A DNA stretch of 64,000 bases from Xenorhabdus kozodoii (GCF_002632875.1 NZ_NJCX01000006.1:118935-182934), one strand, 5' to 3'; counted from the first letter of the stretch, positions 53,977-63,755 are shown. Numbers and translations: made by a program. Notes: a model not told the origin generated them from the sequence alone.

Positions 53977-55407
53977 TCAGTCGTTGGAACTCATCACGTG
54001 TTTGATGCGGGTATATTCATCGAACCCATAAGCCGACAGATCTTTACCGTATCCAGAGTTTTTGAAGCCGCCATGTGGTGCCTCTGCTGTAAGAGGAATG
54101 TGGGTGTTAATCCAGACAGTGCCAAAATCCAGTTCACGAGACAGGCGCAGCGCGCGGCCGTGGTCACGCGTCCAGACACTGGAAGCCAACCCGTATTGCA
54201 CATCATTAGCTTTCTCAATAGCTTCCGCTTCTGTCAGGAACTTCTGCACGGTGATAACCGGGCCAAAAATCTCGGTCTGGATCACTTCATCGGACTGCTT
54301 CAAACCGGTAATGACCGTAGGTTCAAAGTAATATCCCAAGCGATCGGCTTGACGGCCCCCGGTTTCGATGCGGGCATGAGCGGGCAGACGCGCAATAAAT
54401 CCTTTGACCTGCTCCAGTTGGCGAGCATTATTTAGCGGCCCATACAGCGCCTCTTTATCTTCCGGGTTCCCAAAACGGGTGGCTTTAGCGGCCGCCACCA
54501 GTTTAGTGACGAAAATATCGTGAATAGACTCATGCACCAGCACACGTGAAGCGGCTGTACAGTCCTGACCGGCGTTGAAATACCCTGCGGTAGCGATGGT
54601 CTCCACGGCTTTGTCTATATCGGCATCGGCAAAAACAACCACCGGTGCTTTGCCACCCAACTCCAGATGCGCCCTGGTGAGATTGGCCGCTGCCGAAGAG
54701 GCAACCTGCATACCTGCCCGTACAGAGCCGGTAATGGAAACCATCGCCGGCGTTTTGTGTGAAACGACCAGCTCGCCCGCACTGGCATTACCCAGCACGA
54801 CGTTAAACGCGCCGACAGGGAAGAACGGAGCCGCCAGTTCAGCCAACAACAGGGTACTTTCCGGCGTGGTATCGCTCGGTTTAAGCACCACGGTATTACC
54901 GGCCGCCAGAGCAGGCGCTATCTTCCACACCGCCATCATCAACGGATAGTTCCACGGGGTAACTTGCCCAACCACGCCCAGCGGCTCGCGCCGGATACTG
55001 CTGGTCATCCCCGAAAGATATTCAGCCGTAGCCTTGCCTTCCAGAAAACGGGCTGCGCCGGCGAAGAAGCGGATATGATCCACTGATGTTGCAACTTCCT
55101 CGGAGGCAATCAGGTGCTTGAGCTGCCCTGTATTGCGGCTTTGGGATTCAATCAGGCGTTCAGCATTTTTTTCCACCGAATCAGCCAATGCTAGCAACGC
55201 CTGCTGACGTTCTGAGGGGGTGCTGCGTCCCCATATTTTAAATGCCTCTTTAGCCGACGCATAAGCATCATCAACATCCACCGCCGCCGCGTTAGGGGAA
55301 CGCGCATAACATTCCCCCGTGACCGGACTGACTAAATCAAAATATTCAGAACCCTTAGACTCAACATACTGACCATTAATGAAATGCCTGAGCGTTGATA
55401 GCGGCAT
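53977..55407 (-). CDS. Aldehyde dehydrogenase, gamma-aminobutyraldehyde-type (PatD-like)
   Basis: 476-residue NAD(P)-dependent aldehyde dehydrogenase. It shows TPWNYPLMMAVWKIAPALAAGN, the catalytic Glu in HLELGGKAPV, the catalytic Cys in NAGQDCTAASR, EIFGPVITV, and the C-terminal PHGGFKNSGYGKDLSAYGFDEYT. These blocks follow E. coli PatD (4-aminobutyraldehyde to GABA) closely. First gene of the operon with an AAGGAGG ribosome site. Substrates such as 3-aminopropionaldehyde or betaine aldehyde are possible. Confidence 0.85.
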   Translation of the reverse strand: MPLSTLRHFINGQYVESKGSEYFDLVSPVTGECYARSPNAAAVDVDDAYASAKEAFKIWGRSTPSERQQALLALADSVEKNAERLIESQSRNTGQLKHLIASEEVATSVDHIRFFAGAARFLEGKATAEYLSGMTSSIRREPLGVVGQVTPWNYPLMMAVWKIAPALAAGNTVVLKPSDTTPESTLLLAELAAPFFPVGAFNVVLGNASAGELVVSHKTPAMVSITGSVRAGMQVASSAAANLTRAHLELGGKAPVVVFADADIDKAVETIATAGYFNAGQDCTAASRVLVHESIHDIFVTKLVAAAKATRFGNPEDKEALYGPLNNARQLEQVKGFIARLPAHARIETGGRQADRLGYYFEPTVITGLKQSDEVIQTEIFGPVITVQKFLTEAEAIEKANDVQYGLASSVWTRDHGRALRLSRELDFGTVWINTHIPLTAEAPHGGFKNSGYGKDLSAYGFDEYTRIKHVMSSND

Positions 55408-55593
55408 CGGTGACCTCCTTGATGGATTAAATGTATAAGATATAACCTATGACTTAATATATTTACCGGTTGCATTTTAGTCAAATTTGTAGCAAAAATG
55501 TAAAAACAAGAGGAGAATTAGATACATAGATGTAACTTTTGGGGTTTCCATCAGAAAAAATTATTCAAATCTGTGAGCGGGGTCGAGGATAAG

Positions 55594-56376
55594 CTAACTA
55601 CTTGCACTACTATATTTTGAAATTGCTTTCAACCAGAATAAGCGAGTTAAGATAAGAGAACCAATGGCATATATAAAAGCCAATAATAACGTTTTCATGC
55701 TTACTATTCCTAATGCAGCCTGAGCCGGCACATTACTAACAAAGAAAACAGGCAGTAAAAAACTCAATAAAAACCGTAAAGCGCCCGGATATGCACTAAC
55801 CGGGAAACGCCCAACATCCATTAATGAATAACAAATAACCCACACATCTGACACTTTAGTGAACCAGAAGGCTATTAGATTTGAACACATAAATAGGGAA
55901 TAGAAAATACACGCACCTAATAATAAGGCGAAGTTAAATTTTAATAAATTAACAATCGTTAACGCATCCTGCTGAAACATGGCTAATAATACAACTATAT
56001 AGCCCACAATAAAATTAGCGCCATCCCATATATTAAAACGATGGAAACTAATAAAAAATTGAGTGTCTACAGGGCGAATAATAATTAAATCCAAATCCCC
56101 ACGCCTGATATATTCAGAGAGCGAATGAACACTTGGAAATAACCAACTATCAATAAAAGACTCAATAATGAGTGTGACTCCTAATAAAGCAACCATCTGA
56201 TAGTAAGTCCAGCCGCCGACCTGAGATACTTGGCCGAAAAATCCTGTCAGTACTAAGAATGCCAACAAACAAGAAAGGCTAGAGTTGATTAAATTTACTA
56301 CAGCATTAAAGCGAAATTCAAATTCTAGCAAAAAAGAATGTCTTAGTAAGACTAAGAATAATGAAATATATCTCAT
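55594..56376 (-). CDS. ABC-2 type permease, DUF990 family (second subunit)
   Basis: 260 residues with six hydrophobic segments; DGANFIVGYIVV and YIRRGDLDLIIIRPVDTQFFI are typical of the DUF990 ABC-2 permeases, which occur in pairs with an NatA/DrrA-like ATPase. Third gene of an ATPase-permease-permease operon, four bases after its partner. The substrate is unknown; similar systems export lipids, peptides or antibiotics. Confidence 0.82.
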   Translation of the reverse strand: MRYISLFLVLLRHSFLLEFEFRFNAVVNLINSSLSCLLAFLVLTGFFGQVSQVGGWTYYQMVALLGVTLIIESFIDSWLFPSVHSLSEYIRRGDLDLIIIRPVDTQFFISFHRFNIWDGANFIVGYIVVLLAMFQQDALTIVNLLKFNFALLLGACIFYSLFMCSNLIAFWFTKVSDVWVICYSLMDVGRFPVSAYPGALRFLLSFLLPVFFVSNVPAQAALGIVSMKTLLLAFIYAIGSLILTRLFWLKAISKYSSASS

Positions 56377-56380
56377 TGCA

Positions 56381-57187
56381 TTAAGCTCCAGATGCCGAAT
56401 ATCTTTTTAATCCTGCATTCCATAATAACATCCTGATAACCGTTAATAAAATGACCCAAAATAGTTGCACTCCAAATCCAAATAGCAGGAGCAAGTTATC
56501 CAATTTCCCCAATATTATTTGAACTGGAAAATCTAGTGCTGACGCAAAAGGGAGTAATTTCAACCATGAAGCAATATCTTCTGGATATAAATCAAGCGGT
56601 ATCAATACCCCACCCAAAATGGTATAAAAAGCCCAAAGCAGTGGATCGAACGCCATCGAGTTACTGATCCAAAATGCCAGTAATCCGAGACAATAATAAA
56701 GGTGAAATATAATAATCCATGCCAAAATAAGCGCTGGAATAAAAGTCAGTAAATTTCCAATATTCAAACGATGAAAATTATCTGTCAGAAAAATACCTGA
56801 TATAAAAACCAGTGAAATAATCGGTCCCCTGACCATCATTTCCCCTGTATGATCAGAGATATAATTATAGAGAGGGGAAACTGGCCGTAGCAACAACATA
56901 GATAATTCTCCTCTTCGAATATCACTATCTAAACGCCGCATAACCCAAATTGCTGTGAGTTGGCGAACAAGATAAATTGAAAGAAAATAAACGGCAAAAT
57001 CACTTGCAGTATAACTGCCAACATCCCCTCCTTTTGCCAGCCCCAGCCAAACAAACATCACAGCTATAGGCATGATGCCACCTAATAACCAAATAATGGA
57101 TTGAGCGCGGTACGCAATGACTCTCGAAAAAGATTGACCGATAAGCATTCGCCATAATAGCAGACTTCTCTTAATATTCTTCAACAT
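56381..57187 (-). CDS. ABC-2 type permease, DUF990-like (first subunit)
   Basis: About 268 residues, six membrane helices. The motif LDSDIRRGELSMLLLRPVSPLYNYI is equivalent to the RRGDLD-RPV motif in the partner. The start overlaps the end of the ATPase gene, so the genes are coupled. The first in-frame ATG is at 57199; ATG 57187 gives a more usual N-terminus. Confidence 0.8.
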   Translation of the reverse strand: MLKNIKRSLLLWRMLIGQSFSRVIAYRAQSIIWLLGGIMPIAVMFVWLGLAKGGDVGSYTASDFAVYFLSIYLVRQLTAIWVMRRLDSDIRRGELSMLLLRPVSPLYNYISDHTGEMMVRGPIISLVFISGIFLTDNFHRLNIGNLLTFIPALILAWIIIFHLYYCLGLLAFWISNSMAFDPLLWAFYTILGGVLIPLDLYPEDIASWLKLLPFASALDFPVQIILGKLDNLLLLFGFGVQLFWVILLTVIRMLLWNAGLKRYSASGA

Positions 57188-58166
57188 GAGTTTCACCATA
57201 TGAAGATAAATAACTTTCTAAAACCTTTTCAATCGGTTCATCATGAATAGAAATATCAAGTATGATTTTCTCTTCCATCAATTTTGCAACAATGGAAGGA
57301 AGTAAATCTCGTTCTACAGTTAACTCGATATCTTGACTATCGTCGGTAGATGAACTCATTAGAGATCTTAATTCAGGTTTTATTGGACCTGAGAGGGTGG
57401 CCTTCAATATTTTCTTTGGCGATCGTTTTTTAATTAAGTGTGATAACTTTCCATCATACACAATCTCACCAGAGTTGATAATAATGACTCGCTTAGCAAG
57501 CGCTTCAACATCAGCCATGTAATGAGATGTTAAAAGGATCGTTGCATTATTTGTTTGATTATAATGAGCAATAAATTCACGCACTGAGCGCTGCATATTT
57601 ACATCCAATCCAATAGTCGGTTCATCTAAGAACAGTACGGATGGTTTATGCAGTAATGACAAGGCAAGTTCACATTTCATTCGCTCACCCAATGATAAAT
57701 GGCGGACTGGCCTATCAATGACGGAGTTAAGGGAAAGCATCTCCACAAGTTGATCACGATATTTAGAAAAATCTTTTTCGTTAATAGAATAAATAACTTT
57801 ATGTAGGATAAAAGAATCATTTGGTGTTAGATCCCAAGCAAGTTGCTGTTTTTGCCCTGCCACAAATGATATGGATTTCAAGTATTCGTTCTTACGTTCA
57901 TAGGGAATATAACCTAATACACTCACATTGCCTGAAGATGGTTTAATAATGCCAGTTAACATTTTCATTGTGGTCGTTTTTCCTGCTCCATTAGCCCCAA
58001 GAAATCCCACAATTTCACCTTCCTCAATAGAAAAATTAATTGATTTAACGGCCTCTACTATCGTGTATTCTCTTTTAATGAATGACTTCAAACTCCCTAA
58101 TAATCCTGGGCTTTTAGTATAAACTTCATAGGACTTACATGAATCATTGACTTGAATAATGGACAT
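57171..58166 (-). CDS. ABC transporter ATP-binding protein, DrrA/NatA type
   Basis: About 331 residues from ATG 58166. It has Walker A GANGAGKTT, Q-loop FVAGQKQQLAW, signature LSLGERMKCELA, Walker B VLFLDEPTIGLD and switch His in LLTSHYMAD. An N-terminal segment with KSFIKREYTIVEAVKSINF is common to ATPases paired with DUF990 permeases. It energises export by the two following permeases. The longer frame starts at 58226. Confidence 0.88.
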   Translation of the reverse strand: MSIIQVNDSCKSYEVYTKSPGLLGSLKSFIKREYTIVEAVKSINFSIEEGEIVGFLGANGAGKTTTMKMLTGIIKPSSGNVSVLGYIPYERKNEYLKSISFVAGQKQQLAWDLTPNDSFILHKVIYSINEKDFSKYRDQLVEMLSLNSVIDRPVRHLSLGERMKCELALSLLHKPSVLFLDEPTIGLDVNMQRSVREFIAHYNQTNNATILLTSHYMADVEALAKRVIIINSGEIVYDGKLSHLIKKRSPKKILKATLSGPIKPELRSLMSSSTDDSQDIELTVERDLLPSIVAKLMEEKIILDISIHDEPIEKVLESYLSSYGETHVEEY

Positions 58167-58226
58167 TATTTGCGTTTTTCCGTTGGAATTTTGGTGCAAA
58201 AATTCATTGCCATCAGATTTTTCCAT

Positions 58227-58451
58227 TATGAATTCATATAATTTGAGGGCATATCACAAAAACATCTTTCCAAATTTGTTCTGGTATACTTTGATAGAAA
58301 ATATCAATATACGATTTTGAATCTACCATAGGCCGGCCAGAATCAAAAATTAATTTTTCTGAGGAGTCAAATAATAGAGTCCCCTTCCCTTATATCAGTA
58401 AAAATCAGGGAGCCTACCATTAATTTGTTTACCTATCTCGGATTATTGTTT
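58227..58451. other. Gap between the two export operons
   Basis: About 225 nt, AT-rich, probably the promoter of the ABC-2 operon; no clear terminator seen. Confidence 0.4.
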
Positions 58452-59687
58452 TTAACGCGGCAGTGCGATAAATCCCTTTTCCAGTCCATGGACTTCTATA
58501 CCTTCCGGCATCGCCTCCCCAACAGTCACCTGGCGAGACACAGGTTGATTTTTTAAATTCTGCCGCCAGTTTACGGTTAATTGTCCATGGTTAGCGCGAG
58601 TGAGTGCTGCTTCTGGTATAACAATGCCCTGTTCGTTGCGATAAATAACAATATTGACTTTAGCACTCATGCCCGGCCTGATGGGGTGGCTTTGATTCAT
58701 GGGGGAAATAACTTTAATCACCACATCATAATAAATCGCCGATCCGGGTTTGTCCGTACTCACGCTTTGCATAGCCATGGCTTCAATTTCTCCGTCCATG
58801 GGGTGGCCAGAAAATCCCTCTCCACTAATTTTTACTGCCTGCCCTTCTTTGAGTTTGGCAAGATCGGTTTCTTCAACCTGCGCCAGTACCTGATATTGGG
58901 TTGTATCCATAATTTCCAGTAAGGGCATCCCTTCAGTGACTCGAACGCCTGTCTGAATGGTTAAGAGCTTTTTGCTTTCTCCCTGTGTTGCCCTGAGCAC
59001 GATCCCTGAAAATGGCGCTTTGATTTCTTTATGCGAATATTGCTCCCGTAGCGCCTGATAACGGCTTGTTGCATTTTGCAGCTCCATCTCGGCAACGCGC
59101 ACGTTATTAATACTGCCTTTTTGTCGAGTGGATGCAAGATCGTCTTGTACTGAAGCGAGTTCGGTGAGTTGTCGGCGAAGTTGCTGCTGGAGGGTTTCCA
59201 CCTCCATTTTGGGAACGATGCCCCGTGAAAAGAGCGCCTGTGTTTTGGCAAGATTATTTTTCAGTTCCATCACCATATGGTTTGCATTTTCAACATTTCT
59301 TCTGGCACGGATAACTTCCTGACTGTTTTCCCAGTCATGCAATTGATCGACAACAGAGGCGGCTTTGATCATCTCAACTTGCGCTTGCCGAAGTTCAATA
59401 TCAATCTTTCGGGTATCAAGTGTGGCTAATGTCTGACCCGCTTTCACCGACTGTCCTTCTTTGACTAAAACGTGTTTGATAATCGCATCAAAGGGCGCGG
59501 GTATGGTTTCAAGACGTGCCGATTGTAAGTGGCCGACCAAGCCAAGGCGTTTTTCTATGACTTCTGGTTTTACTTCAATCCACTGTACCGATCCCTGAGC
59601 CGGCGGTTGTTTTGAGGATAAAAAGATAAAAAAACAAGCCACCACAACCAATAGGCCAGCGATGGCCCCTCGATAACGTTTAATCAT
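58452..59687 (-). CDS. Periplasmic adaptor (HlyD/MacA-like membrane fusion protein)
   Basis: 411 residues. One N-terminal membrane anchor (GAIAGLLVVVACFFIFLSS), then lipoyl half-motifs around PAPFDAIIKHVLVKEGQSVKAGQTLATLD and YSHKEIKAPFSGIVLRATQG, a coiled-coil hairpin between them (about 95-205), and beta-barrel and membrane-proximal domains (IRPGMSAKVNIVIYRNEQG). It bridges the inner-membrane ABC transporter and the TolC-like channel. Its start overlaps the TolC-like gene by 8 nt. Confidence 0.88.
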   Translation of the reverse strand: MIKRYRGAIAGLLVVVACFFIFLSSKQPPAQGSVQWIEVKPEVIEKRLGLVGHLQSARLETIPAPFDAIIKHVLVKEGQSVKAGQTLATLDTRKIDIELRQAQVEMIKAASVVDQLHDWENSQEVIRARRNVENANHMVMELKNNLAKTQALFSRGIVPKMEVETLQQQLRRQLTELASVQDDLASTRQKGSINNVRVAEMELQNATSRYQALREQYSHKEIKAPFSGIVLRATQGESKKLLTIQTGVRVTEGMPLLEIMDTTQYQVLAQVEETDLAKLKEGQAVKISGEGFSGHPMDGEIEAMAMQSVSTDKPGSAIYYDVVIKVISPMNQSHPIRPGMSAKVNIVIYRNEQGIVIPEAALTRANHGQLTVNWRQNLKNQPVSRQVTVGEAMPEGIEVHGLEKGFIALPR

Positions 59688-61119
59688 TGAGTGTTATCTC
59701 CCAGCTTTCCAGTGTTGTGCCAAGAATTTGATCGAGTTCAGCTTGCGCATTGAGATACTGAATAAGTGTATTCAGGCGGGCATTTTCGGCATTTCTGAGG
59801 TCGGTTTCAAAACTCAGAACCTGAAAGTTGCTGGATCGGCCAGCCTGTAACTTTTCCTGTTCAATGTCGAGTTTCTTTTGGGAAAGTGAACGGGCTTTTA
59901 TCGCTAACTGATATTCCTGCCAGCGCGATTCTGTGTCGCGGATCGCATTAATGACTTTTTGTTCCAGATTTGTTTTTGCCTCCTCCAGATGTAAGGCTTG
60001 TTTCTGCACATTGACTTTAGCCTGAACTTCGGTTTGCTTCTGTGTCATATCACCGATTGGAATATCCAATTGTATACCCACAACATTTTCCCAGTTTCGG
60101 CGTTCAGAAGACGATGAACGATGCTGGGACACCCCGCCGATCAGTGATACATCCCAGAGCCGGTCATTGCGGGCCTGCAATAATTGAATCTCTGCCGCTT
60201 TGGCAGAAAGTAATTGAATCAGGTAATCCGGTTGCTGTGCTTGTGCCTTTTTAATGGATTGTTCAATATTTAGACTAACGTGAATTCCTTTTCGCGTATC
60301 TGTCGCATAGATGGGGGTTTTGTGGTTTAGGGCGAGTAACTTAAGTAATGCCAGTTTCGTGGAGTGCACATTGTTTTCCGCCTCTTTGGCCGAAAGCGCC
60401 TGCATAGCCAAATCAGCCTGCGTTTGTATTATATCTGTCTGTGCCATTCGGCCTGCATCAATCAATTCCTTGTTAATCTCCACTAATTTCTGCATCCGCT
60501 TAAGGGAAGCGGCAGAGAGTGATTGCTGCTCCTGGGCGCGAAGTAACGCATGGTATGCGAGAATAATTTGCGTGATGGCATCGGAAATCGTCGCCTTTAA
60601 GTTCAACCGATGGGTTTGTTCCTGAAATTTGGCAAGTAAGATCGGGGCATTATTTACATCGGTTCCGGCTCCCCGCAAAAGAGGCTGTATCACAGTAATA
60701 CTGGCACCATCATTATAAAAATGGTTTACGTTTTCACGCGTCCAGGCAAGCGTAAAACGCGTGCCCAAAGGCGTGAGCAATGTGGCGTTTGGGGAAAGAT
60801 TCGTTTTCCTGAAACTTGAATCCTGATTTTTACCCGCCATATAACTTCCGCTTAGCTGTAATTTTGGTGTAAACCGATCTTCTGCCACCCGTAAATCAAA
60901 TTTTTGGGCGATACGATCCAGATAAACACTGCGTATCGCGTAGTTATTTCTTAAACCAAGTGATATTGCATCACTCAACGATAAGCCTATAGCCTCTCCT
61001 GAGGCTTCCCGCCGCAGGCTGTAATCAGGCTCTCGTACCTGTTCAGATGCAGGAAGCCCCGTTCGAGGAAAAAGGAAAACCAAAGCCAACGAGCTATAAA
61101 GAAAATATTTTTTAATCAT
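59680..61119 (-). CDS. TolC-family outer-membrane channel
   Basis: 479 residues with a signal peptide (cleavage near GLPAS) and two OEP repeats of long helices, the first about 50-250 (LSLSDAISLGLRNNYAIRSVYLD) and the second about 265-475 (AQQPDYLIQLLSAKAAEIQLLQARN, QAGRSSNFQVLSFETDLRNAE). It forms the outer-membrane duct for the tetrad. It overlaps its neighbours by 8 nt at each end. Confidence 0.87.
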   Translation of the reverse strand: MIKKYFLYSSLALVFLFPRTGLPASEQVREPDYSLRREASGEAIGLSLSDAISLGLRNNYAIRSVYLDRIAQKFDLRVAEDRFTPKLQLSGSYMAGKNQDSSFRKTNLSPNATLLTPLGTRFTLAWTRENVNHFYNDGASITVIQPLLRGAGTDVNNAPILLAKFQEQTHRLNLKATISDAITQIILAYHALLRAQEQQSLSAASLKRMQKLVEINKELIDAGRMAQTDIIQTQADLAMQALSAKEAENNVHSTKLALLKLLALNHKTPIYATDTRKGIHVSLNIEQSIKKAQAQQPDYLIQLLSAKAAEIQLLQARNDRLWDVSLIGGVSQHRSSSSERRNWENVVGIQLDIPIGDMTQKQTEVQAKVNVQKQALHLEEAKTNLEQKVINAIRDTESRWQEYQLAIKARSLSQKKLDIEQEKLQAGRSSNFQVLSFETDLRNAENARLNTLIQYLNAQAELDQILGTTLESWEITLND

Positions 61120-62308
61120 CGCGTAATGCCTGTACGGGTTCCATTTGGGCGGCTTTATGGGCGGGATAAAAACCGGAGAGAAGTCCCGCCATGACTGAAC
61201 TCCCTATTCCTAAAGGAATGGATAAAGGAGCTAAAGAAAATGACCAACCGGAATAAAGGACAAAAAGGAAAGAGACGATCACACCTGCCAATGTGCCAAG
61301 AGTGGCGCCAGCTAAAGTCAAAGCCGCTGCTTCATACAAAAAAAGGCGCCGGATATCCTGAGTTCTTGCGCCTAAAGCCATACGTAACCCGATCTCTTTG
61401 CGTCGGGCTGAAACGTTCATCAGCATCACATTTGAAATTGCAATGCCGCCGGTCAGTAGCGAAATGCCCGCCAGCCCGATCAACATAAAAGAAAAGGTTT
61501 TGTTCTGTTCTGTTTGCCCTTTCAGGAGTTGTTGGGCTACCCGAACATCAATATCAACCGTGGGAAACTTGCGTTTGAGCAGCGCCAATAAATCCTGCGC
61601 ATCGGTTTCTGTGGTTGCAGTCGTTATCGTGCGGGCGATGATGCCATTCAGATCCGTATTGGGTGAGATTTTGCGCATGGCATTGACAGGTGCAATTACC
61701 ACCGAATCCAAAGAAAAAGGAAAGATGGGGTTTTGCCCTTTTATCTCGAAAATACCAATTACGGTATATAAATAGTTGCCAAGTTGGATCTGCTTGCCCA
61801 GTATACGGGCTGGCTCCCCTTCACCAAGGGTAACCGCGATTTCATTACCCATGACCACATAAGGAGAGTGCCGATCATAATCAGTGATAAATCGGCCATA
61901 ACGAAGCCGCAATTGCATCACCTCCTCAAGTTCCGCCGAGGAGCCTATGAGGGTAAATGTTTCTGTTTTCCCGTTATAGCGGCCGGGAGAAGGATAATAG
62001 ATCCAAGGGGCTGCGGAAGATAAACCCGGAATAGCCTTCGTCAGATCGGCCATATTCAGTGACTCACTACCAATCCCATGATTATAGGAATTCAGATTCG
62101 CGGTAATGACATTAATATCCAGCCCGCTGAACATCTTCAACGCAGCCAGTGTGGCGTTATGTCCGGTATTCACAAATGCCACAACCGAAGCGCAACCAAT
62201 AGCAATACCCGATAAAGCAAGCAGGGAACTTCTGCCCGTTGCCATTAAGTTACGCCAGGCTTCTCTCCAGATCATGAATACCGACATGCCATAGTTGCTA
62301 TCATGCAT
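61112..62308 (-). CDS. MacB/FtsX-type ABC permease
   Basis: 398 residues: a first membrane helix (ALSGIAIGCASVVAFVNTG), a large periplasmic MacB domain (about 60-270), and three C-terminal helices with the FtsX segment ARRKEIGLRMALGARTQDIRRLFLYEAA. Unlike MacB the ATPase is a separate protein. Mechanotransmission permeases of this class push peptides or lipids from the periplasm into a TolC duct. Confidence 0.88.
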   Translation of the reverse strand: MHDSNYGMSVFMIWREAWRNLMATGRSSLLALSGIAIGCASVVAFVNTGHNATLAALKMFSGLDINVITANLNSYNHGIGSESLNMADLTKAIPGLSSAAPWIYYPSPGRYNGKTETFTLIGSSAELEEVMQLRLRYGRFITDYDRHSPYVVMGNEIAVTLGEGEPARILGKQIQLGNYLYTVIGIFEIKGQNPIFPFSLDSVVIAPVNAMRKISPNTDLNGIIARTITTATTETDAQDLLALLKRKFPTVDIDVRVAQQLLKGQTEQNKTFSFMLIGLAGISLLTGGIAISNVMLMNVSARRKEIGLRMALGARTQDIRRLFLYEAAALTLAGATLGTLAGVIVSFLFVLYSGWSFSLAPLSIPLGIGSSVMAGLLSGFYPAHKAAQMEPVQALRDD

Positions 62309-63038
62309 GTATTGTCATCCTTCTGGTTTCATGCAACTGGCCGTCAGTGATGCGTAATTCACGCTGCATATGGTTCGCAACTCTGGCGTCATGGGTTATG
62401 ACAACCAGCGTCATCGCCTTGTCTGTGTGAAGAGAAGAAAGAAGCAATAAAATGTCTTCGGCGGTCTGGCGATCCAGGTTACCGGTAGGTTCATCGGCCA
62501 GCAGTAACGAGGGTTCCCCGGCCAGCGCCCTGGCGAGCGCGACTCGCTGTCGCTGCCCGCCGGATAAGTCTGCCGGATAGTGAGCAGCGCGATGTGAAAG
62601 GCCAACCAAATGCAATTTTTCTTTGGCAATGTTATAGGCTTGTGAAGCAGAAATCCCGCGATAAAGAAGCGGCAAAGCGACGTTTTCTGTCGCTGTCATG
62701 CCGGCTAGCAAATGGAAACTTTGAAAAACAAAACCAATTTCTTTATTACGCATTCTGGCTCTGAGGTCAGCATCGGCTGTTGACATATCAACGCCACAAA
62801 GAAAATACTCACCGGAAGTAGGTTTATCCAGCAAGCCGAGAATATTCAATAAGGTGCTTTTCCCTGAACCCGATGTTCCGACAATCGCGCAACTCTGGCC
62901 GGCATAAATTTGTGCCGTTATATTTTTTAGAACGGGTATCGGGTTCTCTCCACCCTGCTGATAAACACGGGTTAACCGCTGCATATTGATAACCGGTGAT
63001 AGCGATATTGTGGGCTGAATCGAATTTAGAGTATCCAT
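62301..63038 (-). CDS. MacB/LolD-type ABC ATPase
   Basis: 245 residues: Walker A VGTSGSGKSTLLN, the LolD/MacB insertion around FVFQSFHLLAGMTATENVALPL, signature DLSGGQRQRVALARAL, Walker B SLLLADEPTGNLD and the switch His in VVITHDARVA. First gene of the tetrad; its stop overlaps the permease start by 8 nt. It is divergent from the small secreted protein gene across about 355 nt. Confidence 0.9.
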   Translation of the reverse strand: MDTLNSIQPTISLSPVINMQRLTRVYQQGGENPIPVLKNITAQIYAGQSCAIVGTSGSGKSTLLNILGLLDKPTSGEYFLCGVDMSTADADLRARMRNKEIGFVFQSFHLLAGMTATENVALPLLYRGISASQAYNIAKEKLHLVGLSHRAAHYPADLSGGQRQRVALARALAGEPSLLLADEPTGNLDRQTAEDILLLLSSLHTDKAMTLVVITHDARVANHMQRELRITDGQLHETRRMTIHA

Positions 63039-63395
63039 TATTTTTATAATATCCCCTTACTTTAATTTCTCTCTTTCTCAAAGAAATCCCATTCCCAGCT
63101 TAATTAATAAGTGGATAATTAGATTGCATTAAATCAATATTGTTATTGTGTATGATATTGCAATTTCCAATAATTCATTTTCCTTGTGAAAACAATAGCA
63201 AAATAATCATTGATCATAAATTATGATAATAGAGATGATATTTCCAATCCAGAATATAAAAATATAATCATTTTCTAAATTTTGAAATTGCAATGTCATC
63301 AGGTGGTGATTTAGATTTAGCGTGCGTTATCAGTTAGAACCTTATAAGTAATATATTTAAATTGCAAATTCTAAAGATTTTACAGGAGAATGTTT
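63039..63395. other. AT-rich divergent promoter region
   Basis: Separates the exporter tetrad and the small secreted protein gene. Very AT-rich; no gene seen. Ribosome site GGAG at 63385-63388 serves the small gene. Confidence 0.5.
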
Positions 63396-63671
63396 ATGTT
63401 TAAGAAATTATTGACAGTTGGGGCGTTGGCCGCAGTTATTGCATTAACTGGTGGAATTGGCAGTGCATCGGCATCAGGAATGAGATACATTTGTGGAGGG
63501 GAAGAAATTATTGATCACGAACCTGTTCCTGGTACGAATGAAATGTGGGTTGTTAATCCTTATAGAAATTTTGCACAAGAATTTATACAAGATTGGAAAA
63601 AATGGAATTTTCACGGACCTATTTTACATTGTGGTACCAATTACTGGGCCGGTAGATATGTAAGTAGTTAA
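63396..63671 (+). CDS. Small secreted protein, 91 aa, two cysteines
   Basis: The ATG at 63396 is seven bases from GGAG; the ATG at 63390 is too close to it. A signal peptide (MFKKLLTVGALAAVIALTGGIGSASA) leaves a mature part of about 65 residues starting near SGMRYICGG. It has exactly two Cys (YICGGEE and LHCGTN), aromatic-rich segments (FIQDWKKWNFHG, NYWAGRY) and no family I recognise. The size and layout resemble unmodified secreted bacteriocins with an FtsX-type ABC system next to them, but I see no lactococcin-972 signature. Divergence from the MacAB/TolC-like operon makes it a candidate export substrate or a partner of that pump. Confidence 0.6.
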   Translation: MFKKLLTVGALAAVIALTGGIGSASASGMRYICGGEEIIDHEPVPGTNEMWVVNPYRNFAQEFIQDWKKWNFHGPILHCGTNYWAGRYVSS

Positions 63672-63702
63672 TAAATTATATATTTTAGTGAATTCATGTA
63701 AC

Positions 63703-63736
63703 AGGTACTGCATTCAATATATTGAATGCAGTACCT
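63703..63736. terminator. Perfect 34-bp palindrome, probable terminator
   Basis: AGGTACTGCATTCAATA and its exact reverse complement abut without a loop. It lies 31 nt after the stop of the secreted protein gene and 20 nt from the transposase stop, so it could terminate both. An IS end is a less likely reading. Confidence 0.5.
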
Positions 63737-63755
63737 TACAATTGCAAATAAGTCC

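Noticed and set aside
63396..63671. Assignment of the small secreted protein to the lactococcin 972 family
   Set aside because: The size and the nearby FtsX-type ABC genes are similar, but the characteristic Gly/Tyr/His pattern of that family is absent and this protein has two Cys.
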